A DNA stretch of 64,000 bases, taken from assembly GCA_026874595.1 (NCBI GenBank), contig CM049315.1, positions 66,599,916 through 66,663,915 of the forward strand, in the 5' to 3' direction. Position numbers and translations under genes: made by a program. Positions within the stretch are counted from its first letter, which is position 1. Each line of letters starts with the position of its first letter. The notes under the pieces were generated by a model. It saw nothing but the letters and a program-made list of their open reading frames with translations, was not told the origin of the DNA and searched no databases. Source of the stretch: Sipunculus nudus (Eukaryota > Annelida > Sipuncula > Golfingiida > Sipunculidae). Below, in pieces: positions 12,420 to 24,090 of this stretch.

Positions 12420-13207
12420 CAACACAGTACGGTGGCCACTAGGGTAAAATTTTCTTCCCGTTGTAACCAATTTGTGACCGGTAGCGACCACTTCAACGGA
12501 AAAGCTTATGATCTGTAGTATAAGGAATGGGGTATGTCCAAACCTGTATCTGGTCGGAAATGTGTATTCTGATACAGTTTCCATGGCAATCAATGCATAT
12601 TTGGAGACCACATGAAAAGCAATAAAATCGGTCATAACTTTAAAAGCTGAAAAGATAGGGGATAGTTTTATATGTCAAATTGTAGGTAATTAACATGCGG
12701 TTTCGACATATGTAATGACGTCATCGGGCAAGTGATGACGTCATCATAATATGACGTCATAACCGAAAAATGAGCTTCAAAATTCAAATATCGACATAAT
12801 CAATTAATATTATGGCCACAATGAACATATCCTCACAATAGTGTCAACCCGACATGAAAGCAGGCTTTTGTACAAATCGAATGATGCATATATATCAAAT
12901 GTAACCCTTAAACTTGAGGACAAATGGGTTTTCAAAGGAACGTGATTCGTTTTTCATGCTACGTCATTTCTGAGAAGGGAACGTCAAAGTGTTTAAGAAT
13001 CTAGACTGAGAGGACGACAACCGACATTGATTTGATAAAGTTTCAAAATAACAAAAAAAGCATGGTCGGGCTGATGTAGTTGTAAAATTTAAAAAAGAAA
13101 TAGTATCATTTGGCACGGATAACATGGGGAATTACAACCGAAATATTCTCCACACCTGTCGCATATACGTACGGGACTACTGAGCTGTAATATTAGCCGA
13201 CCTCAGG
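12420..13207 (+). repeat. Left inverted arm of the large element
   Basis: This is the reverse complement of 24,788-25,573 with scattered mismatches. Shared blocks include GACCGATTTTATTGCTTTTC (reverse-complemented here near 12,616), TTGACATATAAAAC-like sequence, the cluster of TGACGTCA sites, CTCAAGTTTAAGGGTTACAT, and GGCTAATATTACAGCTC at the inner edge. It contains no gene. Confidence 0.85.
12715..12765. promoter_or_regulatory. Cluster of three TGACGTCA (CRE-type) palindromes, left arm
   Basis: Three TGACGTCA octamers occur within about 50 bp, and the cluster is conserved in the right arm at 25,231-25,280. TGACGTCA is the consensus site of CREB/ATF bZIP factors; that it works here is inference. 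Confidence 0.5.
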
Positions 13208-14000
13208 AACAAGGTTCCCTATATATTCACTATATTCACTGTTCTACACGTTTTGATATTATTTAGTTTTTCATGTGCATAGATTTTTCTCTACTATATT
13301 CGCTGTTTTATACATCGTTTAATTTGATTTAATTCCCTCGAGATCGTAATGCGTCAGTCCAAAGATGATATCGCCACAGCGTCTCATAATGCCCATCGCT
13401 CTAGCCACAGTTTGACTAAAAGTTTTAGTTTGTCTAAACTTGAACTCACAAAAATTTGGTTTTAATTTTATGCCTGAAAAGCTTGGGTCAAAAAAGGAGA
13501 CAAACATAGTTTGGCTTTATATGATGCTGTTTTCCGCATACCGCGCGCCCTATAAACGCAGCGTGTTTTTTTAGCAGATTGGAATATACTGTGGATGTAT
13601 GGTATTAATAGCTGTTGTGACAAAACATTATCACCCACGTATTTTTGTTCTCGAAGACGGTTCATTGTTGTCGCTTCAGGATATCTTGCAGTCTTGCGTA
13701 AATTTCTGTAATGAACATTAATGACCTGTTAGCCCCAGGAGCAGGAAACCTGTATTAAAAAGAAAAATATGTGGCAAAAAATACAAAAATGTTTAAATTA
13801 TCGATAAACTGGATCTGTCCCACGTTCTTATGTTAGAATATATGATACCAGAAGTCCCTTTTTTAAGACATTTGAATATATTTTAAGTGAAAGTGACACA
13901 GAGGCAATAGTAATTGAAGATGTGTTTTAGTGTGGTAGAAAATATAAATATACATAAACATGTCAGTGCATAAACTTTTCATTGTAATTAACTTTTCCTC
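13208..14000. other. Interior of the large element, no gene recognised
   Basis: This lies between the left arm and the 3' end of the transposase-like gene. Short minus-strand frames carry no domain I recognise. It may hold the 3' end of the gene or further exons that have decayed. Confidence 0.4.
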
Positions 14001-14003
14001 ACC

Positions 14004-16919
14004 TGTAAAGAGATACAAAGAAGGATCGAGTGTTGTCCATTGCCGATGAACTGGGTCTCGAGTCAGTGCCACTTGTGTCTCCTATACCATCCAGTAATGT
14101 TGGGTTCGTTAAGTACAATTCCCAGAAAGCGGTCTTCTGAAAACCGGCCAGAAAGCTGTTTGTATCACATCCAGATAAACTAAGGTTTCTCCGTCATTTT
14201 CGCTTGACGTCCTTATCGTAGCATAAACATGGCATCAATGATTACGGCATGAGGTTTATCATGAGGATTCATATTAAAATCAGTACCTTTCAGTCTTGAC
14301 AGAAGTATTGACGTCAAAGTTGATTTCTGGCCTTGACGCAGAAATACATTGGACTCTGTGGCCAGAGATCTCGGTAGGGCTCTGTGTTCATATGACGCAA
14401 TTTCATTGTAATTGATTTGACGACCTCGTTTGGCAGATTCGTGAGCAAAACGATAAAATTCGAGGTCACTGTCGTCCTGTTTCCTTTTAGATTTTCGTTG
14501 TTTCTTGTTTTCTCCAGATTCCTTTGGAATCAAGATAGGGTCGAAAATTGATTTCGAAGGATTATTCACAAGACGATCGGTCACGATGGAAAATATTACT
14601 GCTTTGCCTCTTTGCTGGGCTGTGAGAATGTTTTTGGTTTCAGTGAAATTAAGCTCCTCTCCAGTGGATGGACAAACGATGCCGGTGGTTTCTTTTGGAA
14701 GCAGATGTGAAAATTTCTCCAACTGGTTGATCAAATTCTGACAGTCAGTTTGATCTCTTTGTGCAGCTGAAGAAGAAGGCATTTGTACAGCACATAAAAT
14801 CTCATCCTCTTCATCATCTGCTTGAGTTATGCCGAACAACATACGCGTCTGGTAGTTCATGAAGAGCCTGGCATTGTACCTGATCGATCACCTGTTCAAG
14901 GCCTTTTCGTTTTTGGTAATACCAATAACGCCACCTGTAATTTTACAGATTTTGTTAACATTTTCCTATCCCTGGTCGATTGGCACTGCATTAAAATCTC
15001 CAGCAGCCAGTCTAATAACAAAATTACCAGCCATAAACTGGCGATCAACTTCAGGAAAATCCATATAAAGCCTTTGCATATCGTTTAGATAAATAGACCT
15101 CGATCGTGTGTGGTTTATGTGCCCACATGCCGCTAAATACGGCATCATTTCAGAGAAGCTGCTCAGATGCATCTTCCAGTCACCAGATCTTTCTGCCCTG
15201 ACGAAACGCAGAAGTATACCATACATTTCCATGCAACTGCGAACATAAGAGTATGTGGCGTCCATCTTCATCTTCTCGTTAAAAGCATCGACCTTTTCAT
15301 CGCATCCTAAGTGTTTTACATTCATCGGCACCAACTTTTGCAAACAAATGCCGCCAGAGGGCTTCATAAAAAAATTTAATGTTTCGCAGACCTCTATTAT
15401 GATTTCTCCCATCGTACACACTTTCTGCCGTTAATTCTCCAAAGATATCCGCTCTTACGGCCATTTCTTTAAACCCAGGTTTTTCATGGTGCTTTCCTAT
15501 ACATTTTAGGAAAGCAAGTATTACATGAAATGATCCTAATCTCAATATTACATTCGCATACCGTGATGGGCTATTCCAAATCAATTTCTTTGCCTTGAAA
15601 TATAGGGCTTCATCAAATGAAATGATTGCACAAGGTTGTAGAAATCGTTGGCTCATTTTCAAACACCTGTATAATACAGTTTTGATTGTGCCAGGATTGT
15701 GTGCCTCTCTATGTATTATTGGACAAAATCCCAACTGGGTCTCATCGTGCATTATAATATTTCTGTTGTATCCAGTCCACGTGTCTTCTGTTTCTCCTCT
15801 GAATTTCATGAACACCCATTTCCAGTCTTCATTTCCGCCAGATTTGAGCTTTCGTCGGGTTTAAACCATTTTGCTTTAGCATCAGACTCAAAAATCGGCA
15901 ATGGTTTTTGTGGATCATCAATGTCAGGAACGTCAGTCATTTCAGTGGGGACACGTTTCAGCGATTTGTTGCAACTTAAATGTAATTTTGAATAAGTCAA
16001 ACCTGGTTGTTTTCATGTCTTATTTTGAATTGCGATCATGTTTGTTACATGTGTCATTCCATTCCCGTCTTTCGTGCATTCTAATATGTCCAAGTTATCA
16101 GCCGCATACTGTGTGAATTCACCAGGCACCATATTTATAGGCGGTTGTACTTCTCGGAATTCTTCAAAGCGCCGTATTTCCACTTCTGCTAATGTGGTCT
16201 CTATCCGGAGCAAGGTATCATACCCTACACAACTTCTCGCTGCATGAATTGATGATTTCGACCGAGTTTGATTATGGACCAAAGCTGCAAGTCCTACATG
16301 CTTCGGGGTAAGTTTTTTTTGTGGTCCATTTCGTATAAGATATCCTGGCCAATGTTTTTAGATCGCTAGTTTTTGCCTCTCCTCCACTGGCGAATCAGTA
16401 CCAAACATGATAAGAGAGAGAAATTGTTTGAGGTCATCTGGAACAATGCGATTAGCCTCGCTCGACTGTATTGAATGCAAATCTTGCATTCCTTTCTGAC
16501 TACGTAACGCCTGGTGAATTGTACCGGCAACATGTGACATTTCAGCGTTGCATTTAAGATTCGGATTTATGGTAAAGTATGTCTTTGTTTTGTCGCTCTC
16601 GAACATTTCACAAATATTGAACAGAGAAACAAAGTTTGAAAAAAGCCAAGGATGATCCGTAAGCCCCTTCTGACCTGACAATTCTTATATTGTCCCCAAA
16701 ATAGTCCTCTAAATTTTGCTTCAACCTCCAGCCCACGTAAGGTGTCGATGATGGGTTCCTTTTGTTGAAATATCGACATATATCAGTGAGATTGTAAACA
16801 TAACCCCGTTCAAAGCACATTTCCAAATCAACGAACAATTCTTCCAAAGAATACTCCCTTTCTCTATCCAATAATTCAGAAAGACCTTTGCCATTTTCTT
16901 TTGTTTTCCCAAGATGCAA
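14004..16919 (-). pseudogene. Transposase-like protein, middle and C-terminal part, frameshifted and internally deleted
   Basis: Consecutive minus-strand frames overlap and switch (16,919-16,608; 16,681-16,358; 16,282-16,013; 16,000-15,806; 15,815-15,297; 15,421-14,966; 14,860-14,213), so several frameshifts are needed to read it. Family landmarks run in order: HAARSCVGYDTLLRIET and QYAADNLDILECT near 16,240-16,100, an RNase H-like acidic position in IISFDEALYF near 15,610, ILRLGSFHVILAF near 15,540, and WKMHLSSFSEMMPYLAACG near 15,170-15,120. The frame ends at VIIDAMFMLR (14,213). About 40 bases later a second piece begins, GCDTNSFLAGFQKTAFWELY (14,172 to about 14,004). In relatives as I remember them these two parts of the XPG/PIN-like nuclease lie far apart, so an internal deletion is likely. 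Not functional. Confidence 0.7.
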
Positions 16920-17838
16920 CTGTTAAGCAGGGTTTGTGGTAGTACCTACATGTTTTCAATTCATTTATGTTTGATAATTTATTTTGATGTAATTTTAAAA
17001 CGTCATCTTGCATGGATTGTTTGCGTATTACATCGACCATCTTGTCACTTTGAAAAGCAGTAAGTTTGAATTTTTTTCCAATACTATGACAGAATAAACA
17101 TTTGCCAAAGAAATTTGGATCATGTTTAATATTTTCACCCGCTGAAGATGGACCTGTTGACTGGTTATGATCATTAGTTGTATCTAATCTGCTGAGATGA
17201 TTCTCATTACAAAAATGTCTAAAGCATTCTTTGTGCCATACTGCTTTGTTTTCCAGCAACTGATCTACGCTTGATTTCAACCGGTTCATGCAACTTCTAA
17301 ATGCAGTGCTATCGGATACTCTTGTACGAATGGCAAATGCATTTTGGAATTTAGAGGTGGTTTCTGAGTCGGCATTTACCGTTGACCGGTCCTTCACCTG
17401 ACAAATACAACAGTATTTCTAGTTTGTAGTTTTATGTGACACGGGGGGAATGGCAACTGGTTGAAGGGTATCACTGATCACGGGGCCTGGGTTGGTTTCT
17501 ACATCGTTACTCAACAAAAGGCATCTTAAAATAACTGCTCGTACAGATGAAGCAGTGCAGTTACCAGTTGGTTTGCTCCAACGTTTTGATCGAACTATGT
17601 GTCGAAAGAACCTACGTCGGTTGTATAGTTTAAGTCTGCGGTAAATAGACATGTTCCATGTATAAACTTGACATGCTTTCCTGCAACAAGCATGGATGTC
17701 TTCACGTTTTCGATTTCTTGGACGCCCAACAGCAGTACCAATGAGCAGACCAATACATAGCACAATGAATAAAGAAGACATAATTTCAATGAGCTCACCA
17801 AATCGTTTCCCAGCCTCTCGGCGACTCCTCATTTTCAT
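16876..17838 (-). pseudogene. N-terminal part of the transposase-like protein: hydrophobic leader, 2A peptide, two zinc-binding motifs
   Basis: One reading frame with a single internal TAG (17,419-17,421). From the start it holds a hydrophobic stretch (MSSLFIVLCIGLLIGTAVG, about residues 20-38), a basic region, then LLLSNDVETNPGP. After a short linker and the TAG come a CICQ ... WHKEC pair and a CLFCHS ... YHKPC pair, which look like two zinc-binding modules. The same frame runs through the stop, so the 2A sequence belongs to the transposase gene and not to a separate one. If translated, 2A would release a small membrane-seeking or secreted peptide from the DNA-binding transposase. A frameshift near 16,900 then breaks the frame. 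I chose the first ATG of the open frame (17,838). Confidence 0.7.
17482..17505 (-). other. 2A 'ribosome-skipping' motif DVETNPGP
   Basis: The codons read D-V-E-T-N-P-G-P, an exact match to the D(V/I)ExNPGP consensus. It is preceded by the leucine-rich RCLLLSN usual for cellular 2A sequences. The skip would fall between Gly (17,485-17,487) and Pro (17,482-17,484). Confidence 0.9.
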
Positions 17839-18060
17839 TTATCCACCATCAGAAACCCTCAGAAGTTTTCAGTTCAGTTCCAGGCAGAAATCTGCACTTT
17901 CTTCAGGTAAAAAAGTTGCCAGTGCAGTGAAAAATATTGGACCGGACACCGAAATATTTATGACGTCATATAATTATGCGATAAAGAGATGACGTCACCG
18001 GTGCACGCGTACCCTTATGACGTCACAATCGCTTGAAGGCATTTACCTAAATTACCCAAT
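17839..18060 (-). promoter_or_regulatory. Probable promoter of the transposase-like gene with TGACGTCA sites
   Basis: Three copies of TGACGTCA or near-copies lie near 17,960, 17,990 and 18,017, about 120-180 bp upstream of the first ATG. The cluster in each inverted arm uses the same octamer. Promoter activity is inferred from position and motif. Confidence 0.45.
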
Positions 18061-18552
18061 TAAGTTTTCCCCAAACATTATATATGAAACGTTGAAAAAT
18101 GTTGTATTTAAGAATACATGCATGTTATAAACTGTAAAAGAAACAGAACCGTTGTATTGTTGTATTCTGATAATCTTGCGATAAAGATAAAATTAAGAAT
18201 ATCATTCATTTACCATTTCCGTGTATAATAAATTCCCTGTAGAAAACACACACACCTGACAAATAACCATGCCCATTAAAATTGTAAAGGAAGGGTCACA
18301 TTAATGTCTTTATCGGTAAACCTATGCATGGGAACATGTAAAAGCAGAAATTATAAAGAAATATCATCATCTATAATGAGATGAGTGACTCGGGTAAGAC
18401 AAACACATCACAAAAGGTCAAACTTAAAATGAGACATATGTCCAAAACTGACTGATGGCCTGGCAATGGCGGGATGGAGGTTTAAAGGAAACAAGGTTTT
18501 TCCTATTTGTTTTGTTTGAAATTAATAAAAGCCGAGTGTTTATAGTAATGTT
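18061..18552. other. Interior of the large element, no gene recognised
   Basis: AT-rich sequence between the transposase promoter region and the LTR insertion. No open frame with a domain. Confidence 0.4.
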
Positions 18553-18557
18553 TTCAC

Positions 18558-18699
18558 TGTAGTGGAGTTACTACAGTCCGTACTTGAATTACTGTTCTCT
18601 GTTGTTTTCGTGTCTGATACTGAATCTGTGTTTTCTGGTATTGAGCAGAATAAATGTGGTATCCGTCGAGTCGAGTTATTCTCATGTCACACCACTATA
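18558..18699 (+). repeat. 5' LTR (142 bp)
   Basis: It starts TGTAGTGG and ends CCACTATA. By eye it differs from the 3' LTR at one base (ACTTGAATT here, ACTTTAATT there). AATAAATGTG in its second half is a likely polyadenylation signal. Confidence 0.95.
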
Positions 18700-19580
18700 A
18701 ATGGCGACGAATCGGGTTAACAGCTAAGTGTCAGTGTATTGTAACACCCGGGGGGGGGGTGTAGCAGACGTGAGTTCGGGTTAGTTTAATGAAGTCCTAA
18801 CGGCTCGTGTTGATGTATCTGCACTTGACACTCTAAGTCGCATGCATTCATAAATGAAATAAGGCAGCAGTACATGATTAAGGTTTTAATACAACTTAGT
18901 AATAACTTACAGATGGCAAAAGAAGATGGTGAGGCGCTCTCTTACTCCGTTGCAGGCGTGGTGTCATTCCGCTGCGCACAATACCCTAAACAATAATAAT
19001 CCCCGTAAACGTAAGTTGGTAGAGTTGTCCAATTATATATACTCCTATGCAGTATAGGTTATCCAAAGTAAATGTGAATATTCCAGTACAGAACCCCAAA
19101 GTGAAGTTAACACATCACTTCTAAGGCTGACACGAGAGCTGACCACCCTGAGAACGGACAGAGCAACACTCCACACTGTTAATTGACACGCTCTGCGCGC
19201 GCTCTATTTATAGGCTGAAGGCGGACGGTGACCGTCCGAGCGGTATCCGCATGGTCAGCCCTGCACAGGTTGTCATCACCCAGCCCTACATCGCTGTTAC
19301 AAGCCAGCGGACAAACCCCGCTTACGTAAGTGAGATACACAGCTAACCCGGGCACCTGCAGTGTGACTGACCCCCACGGAACCATGCATTCACTAAAGTA
19401 TCAAAAGCATGTGTACGGCTCAAACGAACCTACAGCTAACCCACGCTACTCGGCATACGCCAAAAACTGTCGACCCGGCGCACAAGTAAGAAAAAAAAAT
19501 CAGGACACATTATCGCCCACCTTGGCCCGCGCACGTTGCACATTTTAACAAGAACAGATTTATCCAATCAGACGTTTGTA
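18700..19580 (+). other. Untranslated leader of the Gypsy element
   Basis: An unusually long 880-bp leader. A G-run followed by TGTAGCAG at about 18,750-18,765 resembles a polypurine tract next to an LTR start, so part of the leader may be a fragment of another LTR element. No domain-bearing frame. Confidence 0.4.
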
Positions 19581-20721
19581 ATGGCTTCGTCTCTGCCCAA
19601 CTTGTCTCCCATTTGCACGTTCGATGCGGAGGTTGGTGACGAACAGTCTGGTTTAGGCCAGAAATGGAATTAATGGCTCGCTAGATTCGAAAACTATGTA
19701 GCTGCGCTGAACATAACAAACGAAAAGCAGAAACGTGCACTGCTGCTGCACCATGTTGGCCAAAACACTTGATAAATTTCAGACTTTCCCAAATAGTGGC
19801 ACAGACTATAAAACTGCCAAAGATAAGCTTTCAGCCCACTTTGAACCCAAAGTGAATCGGAAATATGAGCGTGCTTTATTTCGCCGCATGAGACAAAAGC
19901 CTGAAGAAACAATAGACAGTTATCACACCAGATTGCGGCAAGTGGCTGCAAACTGTAACTTTACAGAAGTTGACTCTGAGATAAAATCTCACATCATTCA
20001 AACAACATATGATTCAAAATTAAGAAAGAAAGGCTTAAGTGATGAATCAATGGAACTTGATGACATGTTAAACCTTGGCCGCAGCCATGAACTGTGTGAT
20101 GCACAAAATAAAGATATTGAAATGCAGCTACATGGGGACCATCACCAAAAATCTGTTAATAAATTGACAACTATTCACCGACGCCAAAGATCATCAACAT
20201 CGACGCAGTGTCGTAACTGTGGCGGTTCCTACCCACACCCCGGTGGTCAGAAATCTTGCCCAGCCTGGGGTAAACGTTGTAATGCCTGTCACAAACAAAA
20301 TCATTTCGCTCGGGTATGCAGGTCGACTGGTCCAGCAAAGCAAGATCAGCATCAGAGCAGGCAAACCACAGCAAAGGACAAGACCCATTGGAGACCCCCA
20401 CACAGGACTGTACATGAAGTTACATCACAGAGCACAACCAGTGATACATCAGATGAAGAATACATGTTTAGTATTGACTGTGAGAACACTGTGAATAAAC
20501 TTTCACACAAACCACCCAAGTTCACTGTAAACATATTGAATCATGATATTGTATTTGTTGCTGATAGTGCTGCGTCATGTAATGTCATTGATGAAAGTTC
20601 ATTTATGCAATCATTGAATGATGTTGTTGACCTTGTACATGTTTCAGATAGTGAGTCTATCAATGCATATGGAGGAAACAAGCTGAGGCCCCTAGGCAAG
20701 TTTTATGCACAAGCTGTGTGA
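19581..20721 (+). pseudogene. Gag and protease region of the Gypsy element
   Basis: The first ATG (19,581) opens a capsid-like frame that hits TAA at 19,671 and must shift by one base near 19,760 to join the long frame 19,735-20,721. That frame holds a capsid-like segment, a cysteine/histidine region (CRNCGG ... CNACHKQNHFARVC, the second a retroviral-type zinc knuckle) and an aspartic protease site read as ADSAASCNVID, with Ala where the family has Gly. It ends at TGA (20,719-20,721), but the same frame continues into reverse transcriptase, so the stop looks like a mutation, not a natural boundary. Confidence 0.85.
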
Positions 20722-20754
20722 GGTAACAAGTGTATTGCTGATGTATTTTATGTC

Positions 20755-21588
20755 ATGCCAGGGAGTTATGGTTGTCTGTTGAGCTATTCTGCCAGTCAGA
20801 AACTTGGTTTACTTAGGGTTGCTGATCATGTACTATGTTCACTCAGTACTGACTCTGTTGCTGGGAAATTAGTTGCAAACAACCCACATCTGTTTGAGGG
20901 TATTGGTAGTATGAAAGAGTACACTGTTAAATTCCATATTGACAAGTCTGTTTCCCCTGTGGCTCAGCGCCACAGGCGAATACCATTCAAGCTTAGAGAG
21001 AAAGTAGAACAGGAGTTATCACGTCTGGAGGAGTTAGATATCATAGAGAGAGTGGATGGCCCTACCCCATGGGTAAGTCCACTAGTCGCAGCCCCTAAAC
21101 CAAAGAAACCAAACGAAGTGCGGCTGTGTGTTGATATGCGAGTTGCAAACACTGCCATTGTTAGGGAACGACACCCTGCCCTAACGTTAGATGATATTCA
21201 GAACCGTCTGAATGGATCATCAGTATTTAGCAAGCTAGACCTGAGATCAGGTTATCATCAGTTACTTTTAGACCAGGATTCACGGTATATCACCACATTT
21301 TCTACCCACGTAGGACTCCGGCGGTACAAGAGACTGAATTTTGGAATATCCTGTGCAAGGGAAATGTTCAAAAACGCTATCGAACATGTAATTGACGGAA
21401 TTTCTGGAGCCATGAATATCTCAGATGATATTATTGTATTTGGTTCTAGTCAAGAAGCCCACGACAGTGCCCTTAGACAGGTCTTTGAACAGATTGATCA
21501 ATACGGCCTCACTCTCAACAAAGATAAGTGTGAGTTTAACAAACAGAATAGAATTTTCGGCATGATCTTCTCAAAAGCCGGACTTTAA
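20755..21588 (+). pseudogene. Reverse transcriptase part of Gypsy Pol
   Basis: It follows the Gag-protease frame in phase. Motifs include PTPWVSPLVAAPKP, VRLCVDMRVAN, FSKLDLRSGYHQLLLDQDS and the active site NISDDIIVFG, where Ser replaces the usual Tyr/Leu position before DD as in several Gypsy lineages. A TAA at 21,586-21,588 interrupts the frame between fingers/palm and thumb, and the coding sequence continues in phase after it. Confidence 0.9.
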
Positions 21589-21621
21589 CCTGATCCGAGG
21601 AAAGTTGAGGCTCTAAACAAG

Positions 21622-23178
21622 ATGCCTACACCAAACACAAGAGCTGAAGTGCAAAGCCTTCTTGGAATGACGAACTACTTTTCTCGTTTCATTCCACAGT
21701 ACTCCACTATTACTGCCCCACTGAGGAAATTGACACAAGGGAAAACCGAGTTCCACTGGGACGAGTTCCAGGAAGACGCATTCGCTACTCTTAAACAAAT
21801 TCTGGGCAGCGAACCTTTCTTGGCCTACTTTGATGCAAATCTTAAAACTGAACTAATCGTAGACGCCTCTCCAGTTGGTCTTGGGGCTATTCTAGTTCAG
21901 CAAGACAACAAAAACCAAACCAAGGTTGTCGCATACGGAAGTCGCTCGTTGACTCAGACAGAACAACGATACGCTCAAGTAGAACGCGAAGCTCTTGCTG
22001 TGATATGGGCATTAGAACATTTCCATTTGTATGTGTTTGGCAACCACGTCACTGTAATAACCGATCATCAGCCCCTCTTGAGCATATACGGCAAACCAAA
22101 TGCTAGATTGACAATGCGCCTAGAGAGATGGTCATTGCGATTACAACCATATAACATAACCATCAAATACAAGAAAGGTGCAAATAACCCGGCGGACTAC
22201 CTTTCTAGACATCCTAGTGACTCCACATGGCCCATCAGCCATGAAGAATCCATCGCAGAGGATTACATAAACTTCATAGCTCAGCATGCCATCCCAAAGG
22301 CAATGACTCGCGGGGAGGTAGTACAAGCCTCCAGACATGATGAGACCCTCGAGCTTGCAAAAGAACTCGTACAGAAACAGCGCTGGTTCTTAGTAGATAA
22401 AGGACTGTCTCAGAAACCAGGTGTTGATCTTAAGATCCTTAAATCATTGCAGTCAGTAAGCAAGGAACTTGATGTTACCGCGGACGGCATATTACTGAAA
22501 GGTAATCTCATTGTTCTTCCTACTAGCATGCATCAAAGAGCAGTTAAGCTAGCGCATGAAGGACATCAGGGAATAAACCGCACCAAGGCTCTCCTGAGTG
22601 AAAAAGTTTGGTTCCCAGGGATTGATGTTAAAGTAACAGAGGAAATCAGTGATTGTACAGCATGCCATTCTAACTCTGTTTCACAACCCAGAGAACCCCT
22701 GAAAATGACTGAACTTCCAGAGAGACCATGGACTCAGTTATGTGCAGACTTTTATGGTCCACTCCCTTCAGGACACTATCTTCTAGTAATCATGGATGAA
22801 TATAGCCGGTTTCCAGAGGTTGAAATTGTTACCAGTCTAGCTGCCACAACTATCATTCCTTTATTTGATAAACTTTTCTCCTCCCGTGGAATACCAGAAA
22901 TCCTGAAAACAGACAATGGACCACCATTCCAAAGCGAATTATTCAAACAGTACGCAGAATACACAGGATTTCAGCATCGCCGCATAACCCCATACTGGCC
23001 TGAAGCTAACGGTACTGCAGAAAGATTCATGAGGTCCATAGGCAAAGTATGCAAGTGTGCACATTTGAAGAGAAACCGTGGAAACAGGAGCTCTTTAAAT
23101 TCTTACGCAGCTACAGAGCTACACCTCATGGGAGCACTGGACGTGCACCAGCCACTGTACTCAATGGTTACCCATTGA
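21622..23178 (+). pseudogene. RNase H and integrase part of Gypsy Pol
   Basis: It opens with the thumb/connection segment (SLLGMTNYFSRFIPQ). RNase H follows (LIVDASPVGLGAIL, EREALAVIWALEHF, VITDHQPLL) with its acidic residues present. The integrase HHCC finger is present (HEGHQGINRTK ... CTACHS), then the catalytic core with the three acidic residues in CADFYGP, KTDNGPPF and PEANGTAERFM. A one-base shift near 23,060 moves the true continuation into the frame of 23,049-23,663, so the last 40 residues of this frame are spurious. Confidence 0.9.
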
Positions 23179-23663
23179 AAACGAAATTACCAGAAATATC
23201 CAAACAGAATGATGACACTGAGATGAGAACGAAAGACCGCAAATCAAAATCCATAATGAAACAAAAAGCTGAACGTACACGAAACATCAAAGAGTCAACA
23301 GTTAAGGTTGGAGACCAGGTTCTTTTAAAAAACGTAACAACAAAAGGAAAAACAATCCCAAACTTCCATCCTGAACCATTTGAGGTGGTTTCCAAAAAAG
23401 GATCTATGATCATCGCACAAAAAGGCAGTGAGGTCAAAGCACGAAACAGTAGCCACTTCAAGCGGATAAATGCCGAAACAAAACCCAGCGAGCATGAACA
23501 ACGGGTAGATGGAGGAGTCGTGGATGAGGCCAAAGAAAACGACACGGCATCGCTGGCCGATGCAAGTGTTCAGTCAGCTAAGGACCCATCCATTTCTGTC
23601 AGACCAAAACGTCATGTAAATCGTCCAAGTTATTTGAAGGACTACTGTGTTAACTTACCATGA
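23049..23663 (+). pseudogene. Integrase C-terminal part of Gypsy Pol
   Basis: It continues the integrase after the frameshift with LRSYRATPHGSTGRAPA, then a basic region and the GDQVLLKN ... PEPFEVV segment typical of Gypsy integrase C-termini. It ends with RPKRHVNRPSYLKDY, a common tail before the stop at 23,661. The remaining 280 bp to the 3' LTR is non-coding. Confidence 0.85.
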
Positions 23664-23943
23664 TAGTGCCTGTATCATTCCATTTTAATGTATGAATCAG
23701 ACGTTTATATGTTGCAGTCAGTTAAGCACACAACAGAAGGTAATTGTGAAGTCTCCTATATGTCTCGGTTTGGCAAGTCATATTTTTGTGTATTCCCTAC
23801 CTTGTAAACTTGAAAATAGTCTGTGACTTGTCAGATCATGTATATGAGTACTGATATGTGATTGTTGTGAAAACTGTCTCTGTTTGATCTTGATTTATAT
23901 CACTGCTAATACTAGGTTGAGATCAATGTAAAGACCCGGGGGA

Positions 23944-24085
23944 TGTAGTGGAGTTACTACAGTCCGTACTTTAATTACTGTTCTCTGTTGTTTTCGTGTC
24001 TGATACTGAATCTGTGTTTTCTGGTATTGAGCAGAATAAATGTGGTATCCGTCGAGTCGAGTTATTCTCATGTCACACCACTATA
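23944..24085 (+). repeat. 3' LTR (142 bp)
   Basis: Near-identical partner of 18,558-18,699. Immediately followed by the TTCAC duplication. Confidence 0.95.
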
Positions 24086-24090
24086 TTCAC

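Larger units (their letters stand above)
18558..24085 (+). mobile_element. Gypsy-type (Ty3) LTR retrotransposon, full length but broken
   Basis: Two 142-bp LTRs bound an internal region coding for Gag and Pol in Gypsy order: protease, reverse transcriptase, RNase H, integrase. The target-site duplication TTCAC is present at 18,553-18,557 and 24,086-24,090. Just inside the 5' LTR is AATGGCGACGAATCGGG, a TGGCGAC-type primer-binding site, and a purine-rich AGACCCGGGGGA precedes the 3' LTR. The frame is interrupted by in-frame stops at 19,671, 20,719 and 21,586 and by frameshifts near 19,760 and 23,060. It sits inside the large inverted-arm element and is younger than it. Confidence 0.95.

Noticed and set aside
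18750-19560. Solo LTR inside the Gypsy leader (G-run then TGTAGCAG, ending ...TTTTAACA)
   Set aside because: Plausible start, but no partner, no target duplication and no clear 3' boundary. Mentioned only as a possibility in the leader entry.
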